Shown: positions 33,549 through 43,135, counted from the first letter of the stretch. The stretch: 64,000 nucleotides of DNA from Mycolicibacterium austroafricanum (GCF_000612725.1 NZ_HG964457.1:1-64000); one strand, 5' to 3'. The notes: generated by a model not told the origin, from the sequence alone. Translations and numbers: made by a program.

Positions 33549-34856
33549 TCAGAAGGCCGTGAGGTAGTTGTCGAGCTCCCAGGCGCCGACCGTGCTGTGG
33601 TAGGCGAAGAACTCCTCGCGCTTGATGTTGGCGAAGTACGCCGCGACTCCTTCGCCCGCGGCGTTGAGCGCACCCGTCACCACCGCGTCGCCCTCGAAAT
33701 CCTCGACGGCGTGCAGCAGCGTCAACGGCAGAGCCCGGGTGCTGACGCCCTGACCGACGGCGCCCGGGTCGGTGCTGCGCTTGATGCCGTCCAGGCCGGC
33801 ACCGAGAGCGGCGGCGATCGCCAGATACGGGTTGGCCGAGCCGTCGCCGCCGCGCATCTCGATGCGGTCGGAGTCGGGAACGCGGATGTAGTGCGTGCGG
33901 TCGTTGCCGCCGTAGGTGGGTAGCCGCGGCGCCCACGAGGCGCCCGAGGACGTCGCGACCGCACCGGTTCGCTTGTAGGAGTTCACCGTCGGCGCGACCA
34001 CAGCCTGCAGCGCGCACGCGTGCTCGAGGATGCCGCCGATGAAGCCGTAGGCGGTGTCGGACAGTCCGAGGCCCCGTTCGTCCTCCTCGGCCGGGAACAC
34101 CGGGGCGCCGCCGCTGGTCAGCGACAGGTGGAAGTGCAGGCCGTTGCCGGTTTTGTCGCCGAACGGCTTCGGCATGAAGGTGGCGATCATGCCGCGCTCG
34201 GCGGCGATCATCGAGAGCAGGTAGCGCAGCGTGATCACCCGGTCGGCGGTGGTCAGGGCGTCGGCGAACTTGAAGTTCTGCTCGAACTGGCCGTTGCCGT
34301 CCTCGTGGTCGTTGGCGTAGTTGGACCAGCCCAGTTGGTTCATCGCGGTCGAGACGGCGGCCAGGTGGTCATACATCCGGGTGACGCCGCGGGCGTCGTA
34401 GCACGGCTGGGCGGCGGTGTCGGCGGTGTCGGCGACCGCGATGCTGCCGTCGTCGTTGCGCGACAGCAGGAAGTACTCGACCTCGGCGCCCACCCACGGC
34501 TCGAAACCGGCGTCCGAGCACCGCTCGATGAGGGATTTCAGGATGACCCGCGGCGCGAAAGGCCATGGCTCGCCATTGACGTGGGGATCACAGTGCACGA
34601 TCGCCAGACCCTCTTTGATGAACGGGATCGGGGTGAACGACGCCGGATCCGGGATGGCCATCAGGTCGGGATCCTTGGGTTCCTGGCCCATCGCGCCGAC
34701 GGCGTAGCCGGCGAAGCCGACCCCTTCGGTCGAGAGCAGGTCGACCGCCTCGACGGGGACCAGCTTGGCGCAGGGCTTTCCGCGCAGGTCGACGAACAGC
34801 GCGAGGATGAACTTCGTTCCGTGTTGCTCGGCCAGGGTGGCGAGATCTTCAGCCAT
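33549..34856 (-). CDS. Glutamine synthetase-like ligase (GlnT / gamma-glutamylmethylamide synthetase type)
   Basis: A 435-residue protein with the glutamine synthetase catalytic fold: the metal Glu pair in GAEVEYFLL, NGLHFHLSL (the H-x-H site), NSYKR, and RIEMRGGDGSANPYL. The adenylylation loop of GlnA1 is absent. It belongs to the GlnT group that includes gamma-glutamylmethylamide synthetase GmaS. It could fix ammonia or couple an amine to glutamate; the company of MgsABC-like and sarcosine-oxidase-like genes favours an amine. Start ATG 34856 with AAGGAA upstream; the frame upstream lacks family sequence. In M. smegmatis the equivalent gene (MSMEG_6260) is induced by nitrogen limitation through GlnR. 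Confidence 0.88.
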   Translation of the reverse strand: MAEDLATLAEQHGTKFILALFVDLRGKPCAKLVPVEAVDLLSTEGVGFAGYAVGAMGQEPKDPDLMAIPDPASFTPIPFIKEGLAIVHCDPHVNGEPWPFAPRVILKSLIERCSDAGFEPWVGAEVEYFLLSRNDDGSIAVADTADTAAQPCYDARGVTRMYDHLAAVSTAMNQLGWSNYANDHEDGNGQFEQNFKFADALTTADRVITLRYLLSMIAAERGMIATFMPKPFGDKTGNGLHFHLSLTSGGAPVFPAEEDERGLGLSDTAYGFIGGILEHACALQAVVAPTVNSYKRTGAVATSSGASWAPRLPTYGGNDRTHYIRVPDSDRIEMRGGDGSANPYLAIAAALGAGLDGIKRSTDPGAVGQGVSTRALPLTLLHAVEDFEGDAVVTGALNAAGEGVAAYFANIKREEFFAYHSTVGAWELDNYLTAF

Positions 34857-34920
34857 GTTCGTTCCTTGTCTCGTGTTGTGAATCAAAGTATCACCGTGTG
34901 AAACATCCCGCACGGCGAAA

Positions 34921-34954
34921 CGGCCGGCGCGGACCCGGGGGCCCGCACCGGCCG
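34921..34954 (-). terminator. GC-rich hairpin between amt and the glutamine synthetase-like gene
   Basis: Positions 34921-34932 and 34943-34954 pair over 12 bp, with one position that is a G-U pair only in minus-strand RNA. It begins 11 bp after the amt stop and is followed by GTTTCG. It may end a fraction of amt transcripts or set different expression for amt and the enzymes; the 108-bp gap could then hold a second promoter. Confidence 0.55.
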
Positions 34955-34964
34955 CTTGCTCAGC

Positions 34965-36218
34965 TCAGGCGGGCTGAATCTCGTAGGACGCCTCGCGGTG
35001 GAAGGCGGCGTCGATGCCCTTCTCCTCGTCGTCCGGCGAAATACGAATGCCCACAGTCTTTTTCAGGATGAAGGCGATGGCGAAGGCGACTGCGAACGAG
35101 TACGCCATCACCGCGCCCGCGGCGATTGCCTGCTTCCACAACTGGTCGATGCCGCCGCCGTAGAACAGGCCGTTGGTGGCGTTGGGCATGGTTTCGCTGG
35201 CCAGGAATCCGATGAGCAGGGTGCCGACCACACCGCCGACCAGGTGCACGCCGACGACGTCGAGCGAGTCGTCGTAGCCGAAGCGCTCCTTGAGGCCCAC
35301 CGCGTACACGCAGATGGCACCGGCGATGGCGCCGAGGATGATCGCGCCGACCGGGGTGACCGCACCGCAGGCGGGTGTGATGGCGACCAGGCCGGTGATC
35401 GCACCCGACGCCGCGCCGACACCGGTGACGTGGCCGTCCTTGATCTTCTCGACCGCGATCCAGGCCAACGTCGCGGCGCACGTCGCGACGAACGTCGTCA
35501 CCATGACGATCGCTGCGGAGTTGCCCGCGGCCAGCGCGGAACCGCCGTTGAAGGCGTACCAGCCGGCCCACAGCAGCCCCGCGCCGAGCAGGGTCAGCGG
35601 AACGTTGTGGGGCTTGCGCAGCTGGCCCCAGTTCTTGGACTTGCCGAGCACGATCGCCACCGCCAGGGCCGCGGCGCCGGCGTTGATGTGGACCGCGGTG
35701 CCGCCGGCGAAGTCGATGGCGCCGAGCTTGTTGGCGATCCAGCCGCCGACCGAGTCCTCGGTGACCACGCCGTCGAACGCGAACACCCAGTGCGCGACCG
35801 GGAAGTACACCAGCACCGCCCACAGCGTCGCGAAGCCCATCCACGCTCCGAACTTCATCCGGTCGGCCACCGCGCCGGAGATCAGCGCGACGGTGATCGC
35901 GGCGAACAGTGCCTGGAACAGCGAGAACAAGCTGATCGGCAAGCCGTCGATCGTGGTCATCGGCTCGGTCAGGTTCTTCATGCCTGCGAACTCGGTGAAG
36001 CTGCCGACGAACCCGCCGTAGCTGCTGCCGAAGGTCATCGAGAAGCCGAACAGCACCCACAGCACGCCCACGAGTGCGGCGGAGCCGAACGTCATCATCA
36101 TCATGTTGGTCGAGCTCTTGACGGACACCATGCCGCCGTAGAACAACGCGAGGCCGGGGATCATCAGCGTGAGGCCGATGATGCAACACAGCATGAACGC
36201 GGTCGTCCCTGTATCCAT
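34965..36218 (-). CDS. amt: Ammonium transporter
   Basis: A 417-residue protein with 11 membrane helices typical of Amt/Rh channels. It carries the phenylalanine gate and twin-histidine regions (AGGTAVHINAGAAAL and VGVHLVGGVVGTLL) and the signature DSVGGWIANKLGAIDFAGG. It imports ammonium or methylammonium. It is the first gene of the amine/glutamylation cluster, which is the usual place for supplying its substrate. No glnK or glnD follows, so this is not the amt-glnK-glnD locus. Start ATG 36218 with GGAGA 7-11 bp upstream. Confidence 0.95.
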   Translation of the reverse strand: MDTGTTAFMLCCIIGLTLMIPGLALFYGGMVSVKSSTNMMMMTFGSAALVGVLWVLFGFSMTFGSSYGGFVGSFTEFAGMKNLTEPMTTIDGLPISLFSLFQALFAAITVALISGAVADRMKFGAWMGFATLWAVLVYFPVAHWVFAFDGVVTEDSVGGWIANKLGAIDFAGGTAVHINAGAAALAVAIVLGKSKNWGQLRKPHNVPLTLLGAGLLWAGWYAFNGGSALAAGNSAAIVMVTTFVATCAATLAWIAVEKIKDGHVTGVGAASGAITGLVAITPACGAVTPVGAIILGAIAGAICVYAVGLKERFGYDDSLDVVGVHLVGGVVGTLLIGFLASETMPNATNGLFYGGGIDQLWKQAIAAGAVMAYSFAVAFAIAFILKKTVGIRISPDDEEKGIDAAFHREASYEIQPA

Positions 36219-36240
36219 AGACGGTTCTCCTGCGAGTGTG

Positions 36241-36259
36241 CGGCTCCGAAGCGGAGCCG
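36241..36259 (-). promoter_or_regulatory. Hairpin in the amt 5' untranslated region
   Basis: CGGCTCCG (36241-36248) and CGGAGCCG (36252-36259) pair perfectly with a 3-nt loop, 23 bp upstream of the amt start codon. No U-tract follows. It could affect transcript stability or translation, or be an incidental palindrome. Confidence 0.45.
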
Positions 36260-36273
36260 TTCACCGACAGTTA

Positions 36274-36292
36274 CCGACGTTTCTGTTACGTC
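36274..36292 (-). promoter_or_regulatory. Candidate GlnR box upstream of amt
   Basis: The plus strand reads CCGACGTTTCTGTTACGT, which matches the mycobacterial GlnR pattern AC-N9-AC (AC at 36277-36278 and 36288-36289). The minus strand contains GTAACAGAAAC, close to actinobacterial GlnR half-sites. It lies about 57 bp upstream of the amt start. The M. smegmatis equivalent cluster is known to be GlnR-activated, so the site is plausible. Confidence 0.5.
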
Positions 36293-36452
36293 GACGGTCA
36301 CGCCGCGTTTCGTCGCGGTAAACCCCCTTCCGCGGCGAACACTGCGAACTTGCTGTGACGGAGGCGAACTCAGCCGCGCAACCGCGCCGCCGGCGCACGC
36401 CGACCCGGGCCGGCGAGTTCGCCGACGGCGCACGCCATTTCCAGTTGTGCGC

Positions 36453-36917
36453 TCATCGGTCGATCAGCTCCCCGAACCGCCGCAGGTACAACGGCCAGCC
36501 CGCGTCGCCGCCCACCCCGTCGGCGACGGAGCGCCACCCCTCGCCGTGGCGGTCGAGGTGGCGATGCTCGAGTTCGACACGGGTGCGGTCGGGCGTTTCG
36601 GGGATGAACCGCACCTCGACCTCGCTGGTTCTCGACGCGTCGGACTCGACCTGCCATGTCGGCCCGATGTCCCAACTGAACACCACCCGCGACGGCGGTT
36701 CGAAGTCCAGCACGCGCGCCCACCGGCACCGGCTACCGTCCTCGCCGACGTCGTAGATGTGGCCGCCCACTCTGGGTTCGAAGACCGTCTCGACGATCGG
36801 GACGGCGAGCAGGTTGTGTTCGCGGGGCTTGAAGTCCCCGAACTGGGCGGTGAAGACGGTGAAGGCGCGCTCAACGGGTGCGTTCACCACGATGTGCCGC
36901 CGGATGGGCTCGATCAT
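36453..36917 (-). CDS. SRPBCC / AHSA1-like protein
   Basis: A 154-residue START-like domain protein of the Aha1 C-terminal/SRPBCC group (IVVNAPVERAFTVFT, SRVVFSWDIG, HRHLDRHGEGW). Such genes very often follow an ArsR regulator, and here the ATG at 36917 overlaps the ArsR stop (ATGA) with AGGAGG upstream. The function of these pairs is not established; ligand binding or detoxification has been suggested. Confidence 0.85.
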   Translation of the reverse strand: MIEPIRRHIVVNAPVERAFTVFTAQFGDFKPREHNLLAVPIVETVFEPRVGGHIYDVGEDGSRCRWARVLDFEPPSRVVFSWDIGPTWQVESDASRTSEVEVRFIPETPDRTRVELEHRHLDRHGEGWRSVADGVGGDAGWPLYLRRFGELIDR

Positions 36918-37237
36918 CGTTCCTCCTGGGTGGGTTGTTCGACGATGTCCTTGAAGTCGACAAGTGCCTGCGTCCAGAACCGGTCGAGCTCGGCGCGCAA
37001 CGTCTCCAGGCCTTCCGGGTTCAACTGGTAGACGCGACGTGTCCCGTGAGCCCGGTCGCTGACCAGGCCCGCGGACTTGAGGACTTTCAGATGCTGTGAC
37101 ACCGCGGGCCGGCTGATGGGCAGGTCGCGGGCCAGTTCGCCGACGGCGCACGGGCCGGTGGCCAGTCGTCGCATGATCGAGCGCCTGGTGCCGTCGGCGA
37201 TCGCGTGCCAGGGATCGGCTGCTTGGTAAGTAGTCAC
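36914..37237 (-). CDS. ArsR-family winged-helix repressor
   Basis: A 107-residue regulator with the ArsR winged helix (AIADGTRRSIMRRLATGPCAVGELARDLPISRPAVSQHLKVL, recognition helix at about 41-53). It has no CxC metal site, so it probably does not sense arsenic-type metals. It is coupled to the SRPBCC gene. A perfect 20-bp palindrome lies 3 bp upstream of the GTG start, which is strong evidence for autoregulation. Confidence 0.88.
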   Translation of the reverse strand: MTTYQAADPWHAIADGTRRSIMRRLATGPCAVGELARDLPISRPAVSQHLKVLKSAGLVSDRAHGTRRVYQLNPEGLETLRAELDRFWTQALVDFKDIVEQPTQEER

Positions 37238-37260
37238 TAACCGTAAGTTACCACTTACGG
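37225..37260. promoter_or_regulatory. ArsR operator: perfect 20-bp palindrome plus a weaker second copy
   Basis: CCGTAAGTTACCACTTACGG (37241-37260) is a palindrome with 8-bp arms and a 4-bp centre. It touches a related imperfect palindrome (GGTAAGTAGTCACTAACC, 37225-37242) that covers the ArsR start codon. Shared half-site: GTAAGT. It also overlaps the last six bases of the upstream nitroreductase gene, so the regulator's promoter must lie within that gene's 3' end. Confidence 0.8.
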
Positions 37261-37869
37261 AGTCCAGTTGAGAACCACTTCGCTCAGCGGAAGCCGGTGC
37301 CGGGGCAGACGGTCACGCTCGGCGATCTCCGGAGCCACGTCGGCGTAGTCGCCGAGCCGGCCCACCGCGATCACCACCACCGGGCGCAGGCCGTCCGGCA
37401 GCGCGAACGCCTCGCTGGCTCCCGCCACGTCGAACCCGGCCATCGGGTGTGCGATCAGGCCCCGGGAGACGGCCTCGATGGTGATGTTGGCCATAGCGGC
37501 GCCCCCATCGACGGCGGCGTAGCGCTGCGTCCGGTCGTCCTCCCCGTCGTCGGTACACAGCAGGATCAGCGCACTCGCCGCCTTGGCGTAGCTGTTCCCG
37601 CGCCGCAGCAGCCCGGCGATCGTCGTGAACGGCGCGTCTCCCCGCAGGCCCACCACGAACCGCACCGGCTGCCGCCGCCCCCACGTCGGGGCCCATCGCG
37701 CGGCCTCCAGCAGCGCGACCAGGTCATCCCGGTCCAGGTCGGCTCCGGGGTCGAATGCGCGGGGGCTCCAGCGCTCGGCGATGGGGGGATGGATCGGGAC
37801 CGAGGTGTCGGCCAACCGATCGGTGGGCGCGGCGGGCACGCCCTGCACGCTACCGGCGGGAAAAACCAC
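37255..37869 (-). CDS. Nitroreductase-family protein
   Basis: A 204-residue FMN-dependent oxidoreductase of the nitroreductase fold. It has the N-terminal Arg-rich FMN contact (RWSPRAFDP), AARWAPTWGRRQPVRFVVG, and the C-terminal VVVIAVGRLGDY. The substrate is unknown. GTG at 37869 or 37839 could start it. It runs into the ArsR operator and may be co-transcribed with arsR-SRPBCC. Confidence 0.85.
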   Translation of the reverse strand: MVFPAGSVQGVPAAPTDRLADTSVPIHPPIAERWSPRAFDPGADLDRDDLVALLEAARWAPTWGRRQPVRFVVGLRGDAPFTTIAGLLRRGNSYAKAASALILLCTDDGEDDRTQRYAAVDGGAAMANITIEAVSRGLIAHPMAGFDVAGASEAFALPDGLRPVVVIAVGRLGDYADVAPEIAERDRLPRHRLPLSEVVLNWTP

Positions 37870-37925
37870 GTGCGCGCAGCCTTTATCCTTTATGGGATCT
37901 CCCCAACCTCCGGAAGGGTTCTGCA

Positions 37926-39191
<1,266 letters not shown>

Positions 39192-39193
39192 CT

Positions 39194-40228
39194 ATGGTGC
39201 GCATAGGAGTCGTCGGCGCGACCGGTCAGGTCGGCCAGGTGATGCGAACCCTGTTGGCGGAGCGTGATTTTCCAGCCACCGGGGTACGGTTCTTCGCCTC
39301 GGCACGGTCGGCGGGAAAGAAGCTGGGGTTCCGCGGCCAGGAGATCGAGGTCGAGGACGCATCGACAGCCGACCCGTCCGGACTGGACATCGCGCTGTTC
39401 TCGGCCGGCGCGACGATGTCGCGGGTGCAGGCGCCGCGGTTCGCCGGCGCCGGCGCCGTGGTGATCGACAACTCGTCGGCGTGGCGCAAGGATCCCGACG
39501 TGCCGTTGGTGGTCTCCGAGGTCAACTTCGAACGCGACGCGGGTAATCGCCCCAAGGGCATCATCGCCAACCCGAACTGCACGACCATGGCCGCGATGCC
39601 GGTGCTCAAGCCGCTGCACGACGAGGCCGGGCTGACCCGTCTGATCGTGTCGAGCTACCAGGCGGTGTCCGGGAGCGGGCTGGCCGGGGTCGAGGAGCTC
39701 GCCGGGCAGGCGCGGGCGGTGATCGACGGGGTCGAGCAGCTGGTGCACGACGGTTCGGCGCTGCAGTTTCCGCCGCCGAACAAGTACGTGGCGCCGATCG
39801 CGTTCAACGTCGTCCCGTTGGCCGGGTCGCTGGTAGACGACGGTTCCGGTGAGACCGACGAGGACCAGAAGCTGCGCAACGAGAGCCGCAAGATCCTCGG
39901 CATCCCGGAGCTGGCCGTCAGTGGCACCTGCGTGCGGGTTCCGGTGTTCACCGGGCACTCGCTGTCGATCAATGCCGAGTTCTCCCAGCCGCTTTCGGTG
40001 GCGCGTGCCAAGGAGATTCTCGCCGGCGCTGCCGGCGTGACGCTGGTGGACGTGCCCACGCCGCTGGCCGCGGCGGGTGCGGACGACTCGCTGGTCGGCC
40101 GGATCCGCCGGGATCCCGGTGTGCCCGACGATCGGGGCCTTGCGCTGTTCGTCTCGGGTGACAACCTGCGAAAGGGTGCGGCGCTCAACACCATCCAGAT
40201 CGCCGAACTGCTGGCCGCCCAGCTCTAG
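39194..40228 (+). CDS. asd: Aspartate-semialdehyde dehydrogenase
   Basis: A 344-residue enzyme reducing aspartyl-4-phosphate to aspartate semialdehyde. It has the NADP-binding GATGQVGQV (8-16), the catalytic Cys in NPNCTTM (about 130) and the His in VFTGHSLS (about 256). It is second in the ask-asd operon. A 63-bp perfect inverted repeat begins 5 bp after its stop. Confidence 0.96.
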   Translation: MVRIGVVGATGQVGQVMRTLLAERDFPATGVRFFASARSAGKKLGFRGQEIEVEDASTADPSGLDIALFSAGATMSRVQAPRFAGAGAVVIDNSSAWRKDPDVPLVVSEVNFERDAGNRPKGIIANPNCTTMAAMPVLKPLHDEAGLTRLIVSSYQAVSGSGLAGVEELAGQARAVIDGVEQLVHDGSALQFPPPNKYVAPIAFNVVPLAGSLVDDGSGETDEDQKLRNESRKILGIPELAVSGTCVRVPVFTGHSLSINAEFSQPLSVARAKEILAGAAGVTLVDVPTPLAAAGADDSLVGRIRRDPGVPDDRGLALFVSGDNLRKGAALNTIQIAELLAAQL

Positions 40229-40233
40229 TCTTG

Positions 40234-40296
40234 CGCCGAAATTGCATTCCAGCAGGCCTCTTCTCGATCTTTGTCTGCTGGAATGCAATTTCGGCG
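40234..40296 (+). repeat. Perfect 22-bp inverted repeat after asd
   Basis: Positions 40234-40255 and 40275-40296 are exact reverse complements (22 bp; inner end CCAGCAG/CTGCTGG, outer end CGCCGAAA/TTTCGGCG) around a 19-nt loop. The element begins 5 bp after the asd stop and ends directly before the ATG of the next gene. It probably acts as a terminator-like hairpin, although no U-tract follows. Confidence 0.9.
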
Positions 40297-41349
40297 ATGC
40301 CGGGGGCCGCCAATGCGACGCCTGCTCCTGAGCTGCCGCCGTTGCTGCCCGGACAGGTGCTGCGACTCGGGCCCGCGGCCGGGACGGGAACCCCGACAGC
40401 CGACTACGGCATCGGCGCGACCGACCTGTGTGAGTTCATGGAGTTCCCGAGCGGGATCCTGCAGGTGTGCGGCGACAGCTTCGCGGGGCAGGGTGTCGGG
40501 TTCGGGGGCTGGTTCTCGCCGATCGCCCTGCACGTGGTCGGGGAGTCGCTCGACGATCCCGCCGGGGTGCGCTACGACGGGGTGACGGGCGTCGACACCC
40601 CGCTGCTGGCCGACCCGGCACCGGCGGGCGCGTCGCAGTTGCCCGCGGGGGTGATCGAGATCAACCGCGAGAACTGGATGATGGTGACGACCACCAAGGA
40701 CCTGCGCCCGCAGACCTCGCGTCTCGTGAAAGCGGTTGCCGGGCAAGGCAACTGGGAAACCATCGTCGGATCGGAACGCGATGCCGGCTACGCAGGCGGC
40801 AGGCAGTCGCAGATCAGCGGCTACTACGACCCGATCCCCACGGCGGAGTCACCGCGCGGCTGGGTGTACATCGTGGCCAACAACTTCGATCGCAGCGGAC
40901 CCGCCGTGCTCTACCGGGCCACGCCGGCATCGTTCACCGATCGGGCCACCTGGCAGGGGTGGACGGGTGTCGCGTGGGGTGGCGAGCCGGTGCCGCTGTG
41001 GCCCGACAGGGTCGGCGAGATGAGCGTGCGCCAGATCGACGGGCAGACCGTGCTGTCGTACTTCAATGCCACCACCGGGAACATGGAGATCCGGGTGGCC
41101 GCCGACCCGACGCAGCTGGGGACGGCGCCCGTCACCACCGTCGTCGTCGCGGCGCCGTGGCCGGACCGCGTGGAGGACCTGCCCCCGCCGCACGACAACC
41201 GGCTCGCCCAGCCGTACGGCGGCTACATCTCGCCGGGCTCCACCCCGGATGCGGTGCGGGTGTTCGTCAGCCAGTGGAACACCACGCCGCGGGGTGGTTC
41301 GCCGTACCGCGTCATCCAGTTCGCGGTGAACCCGATCAAGCCCGCTTGA
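40297..41349 (+). CDS. DUF4185-type secreted protein (Rv3707c type)
   Basis: A 350-residue protein with several beta-propeller-like repeats (YYDPIPTAESPRGWVYIVANN, VLSYFNATTGNMEIRVAAD, AQPYGGYISPGS), typical of DUF4185 proteins that follow asd in mycobacteria. Function unknown. ATG 40297 gives no full signal peptide. An upstream TTG at 40231 is in frame and adds a hydrophobic, cleavable-looking leader, but that leader is encoded entirely by the inverted repeat. Which start is used decides whether the protein is exported. Confidence 0.75.
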   Translation: MPGAANATPAPELPPLLPGQVLRLGPAAGTGTPTADYGIGATDLCEFMEFPSGILQVCGDSFAGQGVGFGGWFSPIALHVVGESLDDPAGVRYDGVTGVDTPLLADPAPAGASQLPAGVIEINRENWMMVTTTKDLRPQTSRLVKAVAGQGNWETIVGSERDAGYAGGRQSQISGYYDPIPTAESPRGWVYIVANNFDRSGPAVLYRATPASFTDRATWQGWTGVAWGGEPVPLWPDRVGEMSVRQIDGQTVLSYFNATTGNMEIRVAADPTQLGTAPVTTVVVAAPWPDRVEDLPPPHDNRLAQPYGGYISPGSTPDAVRVFVSQWNTTPRGGSPYRVIQFAVNPIKPA

Positions 41350-41437
41350 CGATGCGGGTGGGTGCATCGGGGTTTGACAAGGACGGGTGCAGGACATGAT
41401 GGCGGTAGTGGAACCGCCGACGGAGTAGGAGAGGCCG

Positions 41438-43135
41438 ATGACCGTTCTGTTCATCGCGGACAGGTCCAAGCGTGCGAGCGCGGGACTCTCGGGTCTGTCG
41501 ATGGTGGCCGGCGAGGGCGTCGAGTACTCCAGCGATCCGCCTTTCCTCTTCAACCGCATGCCCGCCGAGGGCAGGAGGGTGGCTCTTGTCAGCGGTGGAG
41601 GCGCCGGCCACGAACCGATGCACGGCGGATTCGTCGGCCGCGGCGGTCTGGACGCGGCCTGTCCGGGCGAGATCTTCACCTCCCCGCACAACCGTCAGAT
41701 CTATGCGGCGTGCGGGAAGGTCGCACTGCCCGACGGTGTGCTGCAGATCGTGAAGAACTACACCGGCGACGTTCTCAACTTCTCCATCGCGGCCGAGCGG
41801 CTGCGTGCCGACGGCATCCCGGTGGAACAGGTGCTCGTGGACGACGACTGGGGCTCGCGCGACGCGGGAAAGGTGGGCCGCCGGGGCACCGCAGCGACGG
41901 TGATCGTGGAGAAGATCCTCGGCGCCGCCGCCGATGCGGGACGGTCGCTGGCGGAGTTGGCCGAGCTCGGGCGTGACATCGTCGCCAGGTCACGCACGGT
42001 TGCGGTCGCATCCGAGGCCCACCGCAGCCCCGGTGACGGCGACCGTGCCTTCGAAGTGTCGCCGGGGTCGCTCGAGTTCGGGGTCGGCATCCACGGTGAA
42101 CCGGCGCGGGAGAGCATCGAGGTGTCGGATCTCGACGGGCTGGTCGACAGGATGGTCGACGCGCTGACAGAGGACCTGTCGGCGCCTCACGGCGTCGTGG
42201 TGCTCGTCAACGGTCTCGGCGGCACCGGTCAGTTGGAACTGCTGCACTTCGGCGACGCCGCGGCCCGGGCGCTGGCGCACCGGGACCTCGCCGTGCGCAG
42301 TCTCGTCGCCGGCGCCTACTGCACGGCGCTGGACATGCGGGGCGTCAGCCTCACGGTCGTCGACGCCGATCCCGAATGGTTGGAGCACTGGTTCGCCGAT
42401 CACGGCACTCCGGGACTGCCGCGCCCGAAGGCCTTCTGCTGGGCCAACGACGTAAGCGACGCCGGCGACGGCGGGGGCGTCACCGACGGAGCGTCACCGT
42501 GGTTGCACGAGTTCGCGGACCGGACCGAGCGCCTTCGCCACCGGTTCAATGCTCTCGATCAGGCGGCCGGCGACGGGGACTTCGGCGACAACCTCGCCGC
42601 GGGCGTGTCCCACGCCGTGCGGCGTGGAGACGTCGACGACGGCCTGGTGGCCGACCTCGGACACCTTGCGTCGGCGTTCCTCGACGATGTCGGTGGGTCC
42701 AGCGGCCCGCTGTTGGGATTGGTCTTCGACGGCGTCTACTCCCGCGCCGAAGACGCACGCGGCGACGGACTCGCGGGGGCGGTGCTCGCCGGTATCGGCG
42801 ACGCATTGACCGCGGTGCAGCGGGCCGGCGGCGCCCAACGCGGCGACAGGACTCTGGTCGACGCCCTGGCTGCCGTCGTCGATGATGCCGAACGTCGCGG
42901 GGTCGAGGCGCTCGACGACGCGTCGGTGCTGGCCGCCATCGAGGCGGCCGCTTCCACCGCCGACATGGTTGCGGGCCGGGGGCGGGCAGCCTATGTGGGC
43001 GAACGCGCGATCGGCCATCCGGACGCCGGCGCGGTCGCCATCGCCTGGTTGTGCGCCACGCTGTGGCGGGCCGTCAACGGTGAGCGTTCCTCCTCGGTGG
43101 ATGCGGCACTGGAGGATCTGCTCCCGGAGGAGTGA
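41438..43135 (+). CDS. Dihydroxyacetone kinase (fused DhaK-DhaL)
   Basis: A 565-residue ATP-dependent kinase for dihydroxyacetone or glyceraldehyde. The DhaK domain (about 1-330) has SGGGAGHEPMHGGFVG and the covalent substrate His219 in FGVGIHGEPA. The DhaL domain (about 350-560) carries the ATP/Mg aspartates in LDQAAGDGDFGDN and a DDVGGSSGPLLG loop. The fused layout marks the ATP-using rather than the PEP-phosphotransferase form. ATG 41438 is preceded by AGGAGAGG. It complements the glycerol kinase at the far end of the window for three-carbon use. Confidence 0.92.
   Translation: MTVLFIADRSKRASAGLSGLSMVAGEGVEYSSDPPFLFNRMPAEGRRVALVSGGGAGHEPMHGGFVGRGGLDAACPGEIFTSPHNRQIYAACGKVALPDGVLQIVKNYTGDVLNFSIAAERLRADGIPVEQVLVDDDWGSRDAGKVGRRGTAATVIVEKILGAAADAGRSLAELAELGRDIVARSRTVAVASEAHRSPGDGDRAFEVSPGSLEFGVGIHGEPARESIEVSDLDGLVDRMVDALTEDLSAPHGVVVLVNGLGGTGQLELLHFGDAAARALAHRDLAVRSLVAGAYCTALDMRGVSLTVVDADPEWLEHWFADHGTPGLPRPKAFCWANDVSDAGDGGGVTDGASPWLHEFADRTERLRHRFNALDQAAGDGDFGDNLAAGVSHAVRRGDVDDGLVADLGHLASAFLDDVGGSSGPLLGLVFDGVYSRAEDARGDGLAGAVLAGIGDALTAVQRAGGAQRGDRTLVDALAAVVDDAERRGVEALDDASVLAAIEAAASTADMVAGRGRAAYVGERAIGHPDAGAVAIAWLCATLWRAVNGERSSSVDAALEDLLPEE

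Noticed and set aside
41370..41400. TTTGACAAGG...CATGAT as promoter of the dihydroxyacetone kinase gene
   Set aside because: The -35 match is good but the -10 does not fit the mycobacterial TANNNT pattern, so support is too weak to list.
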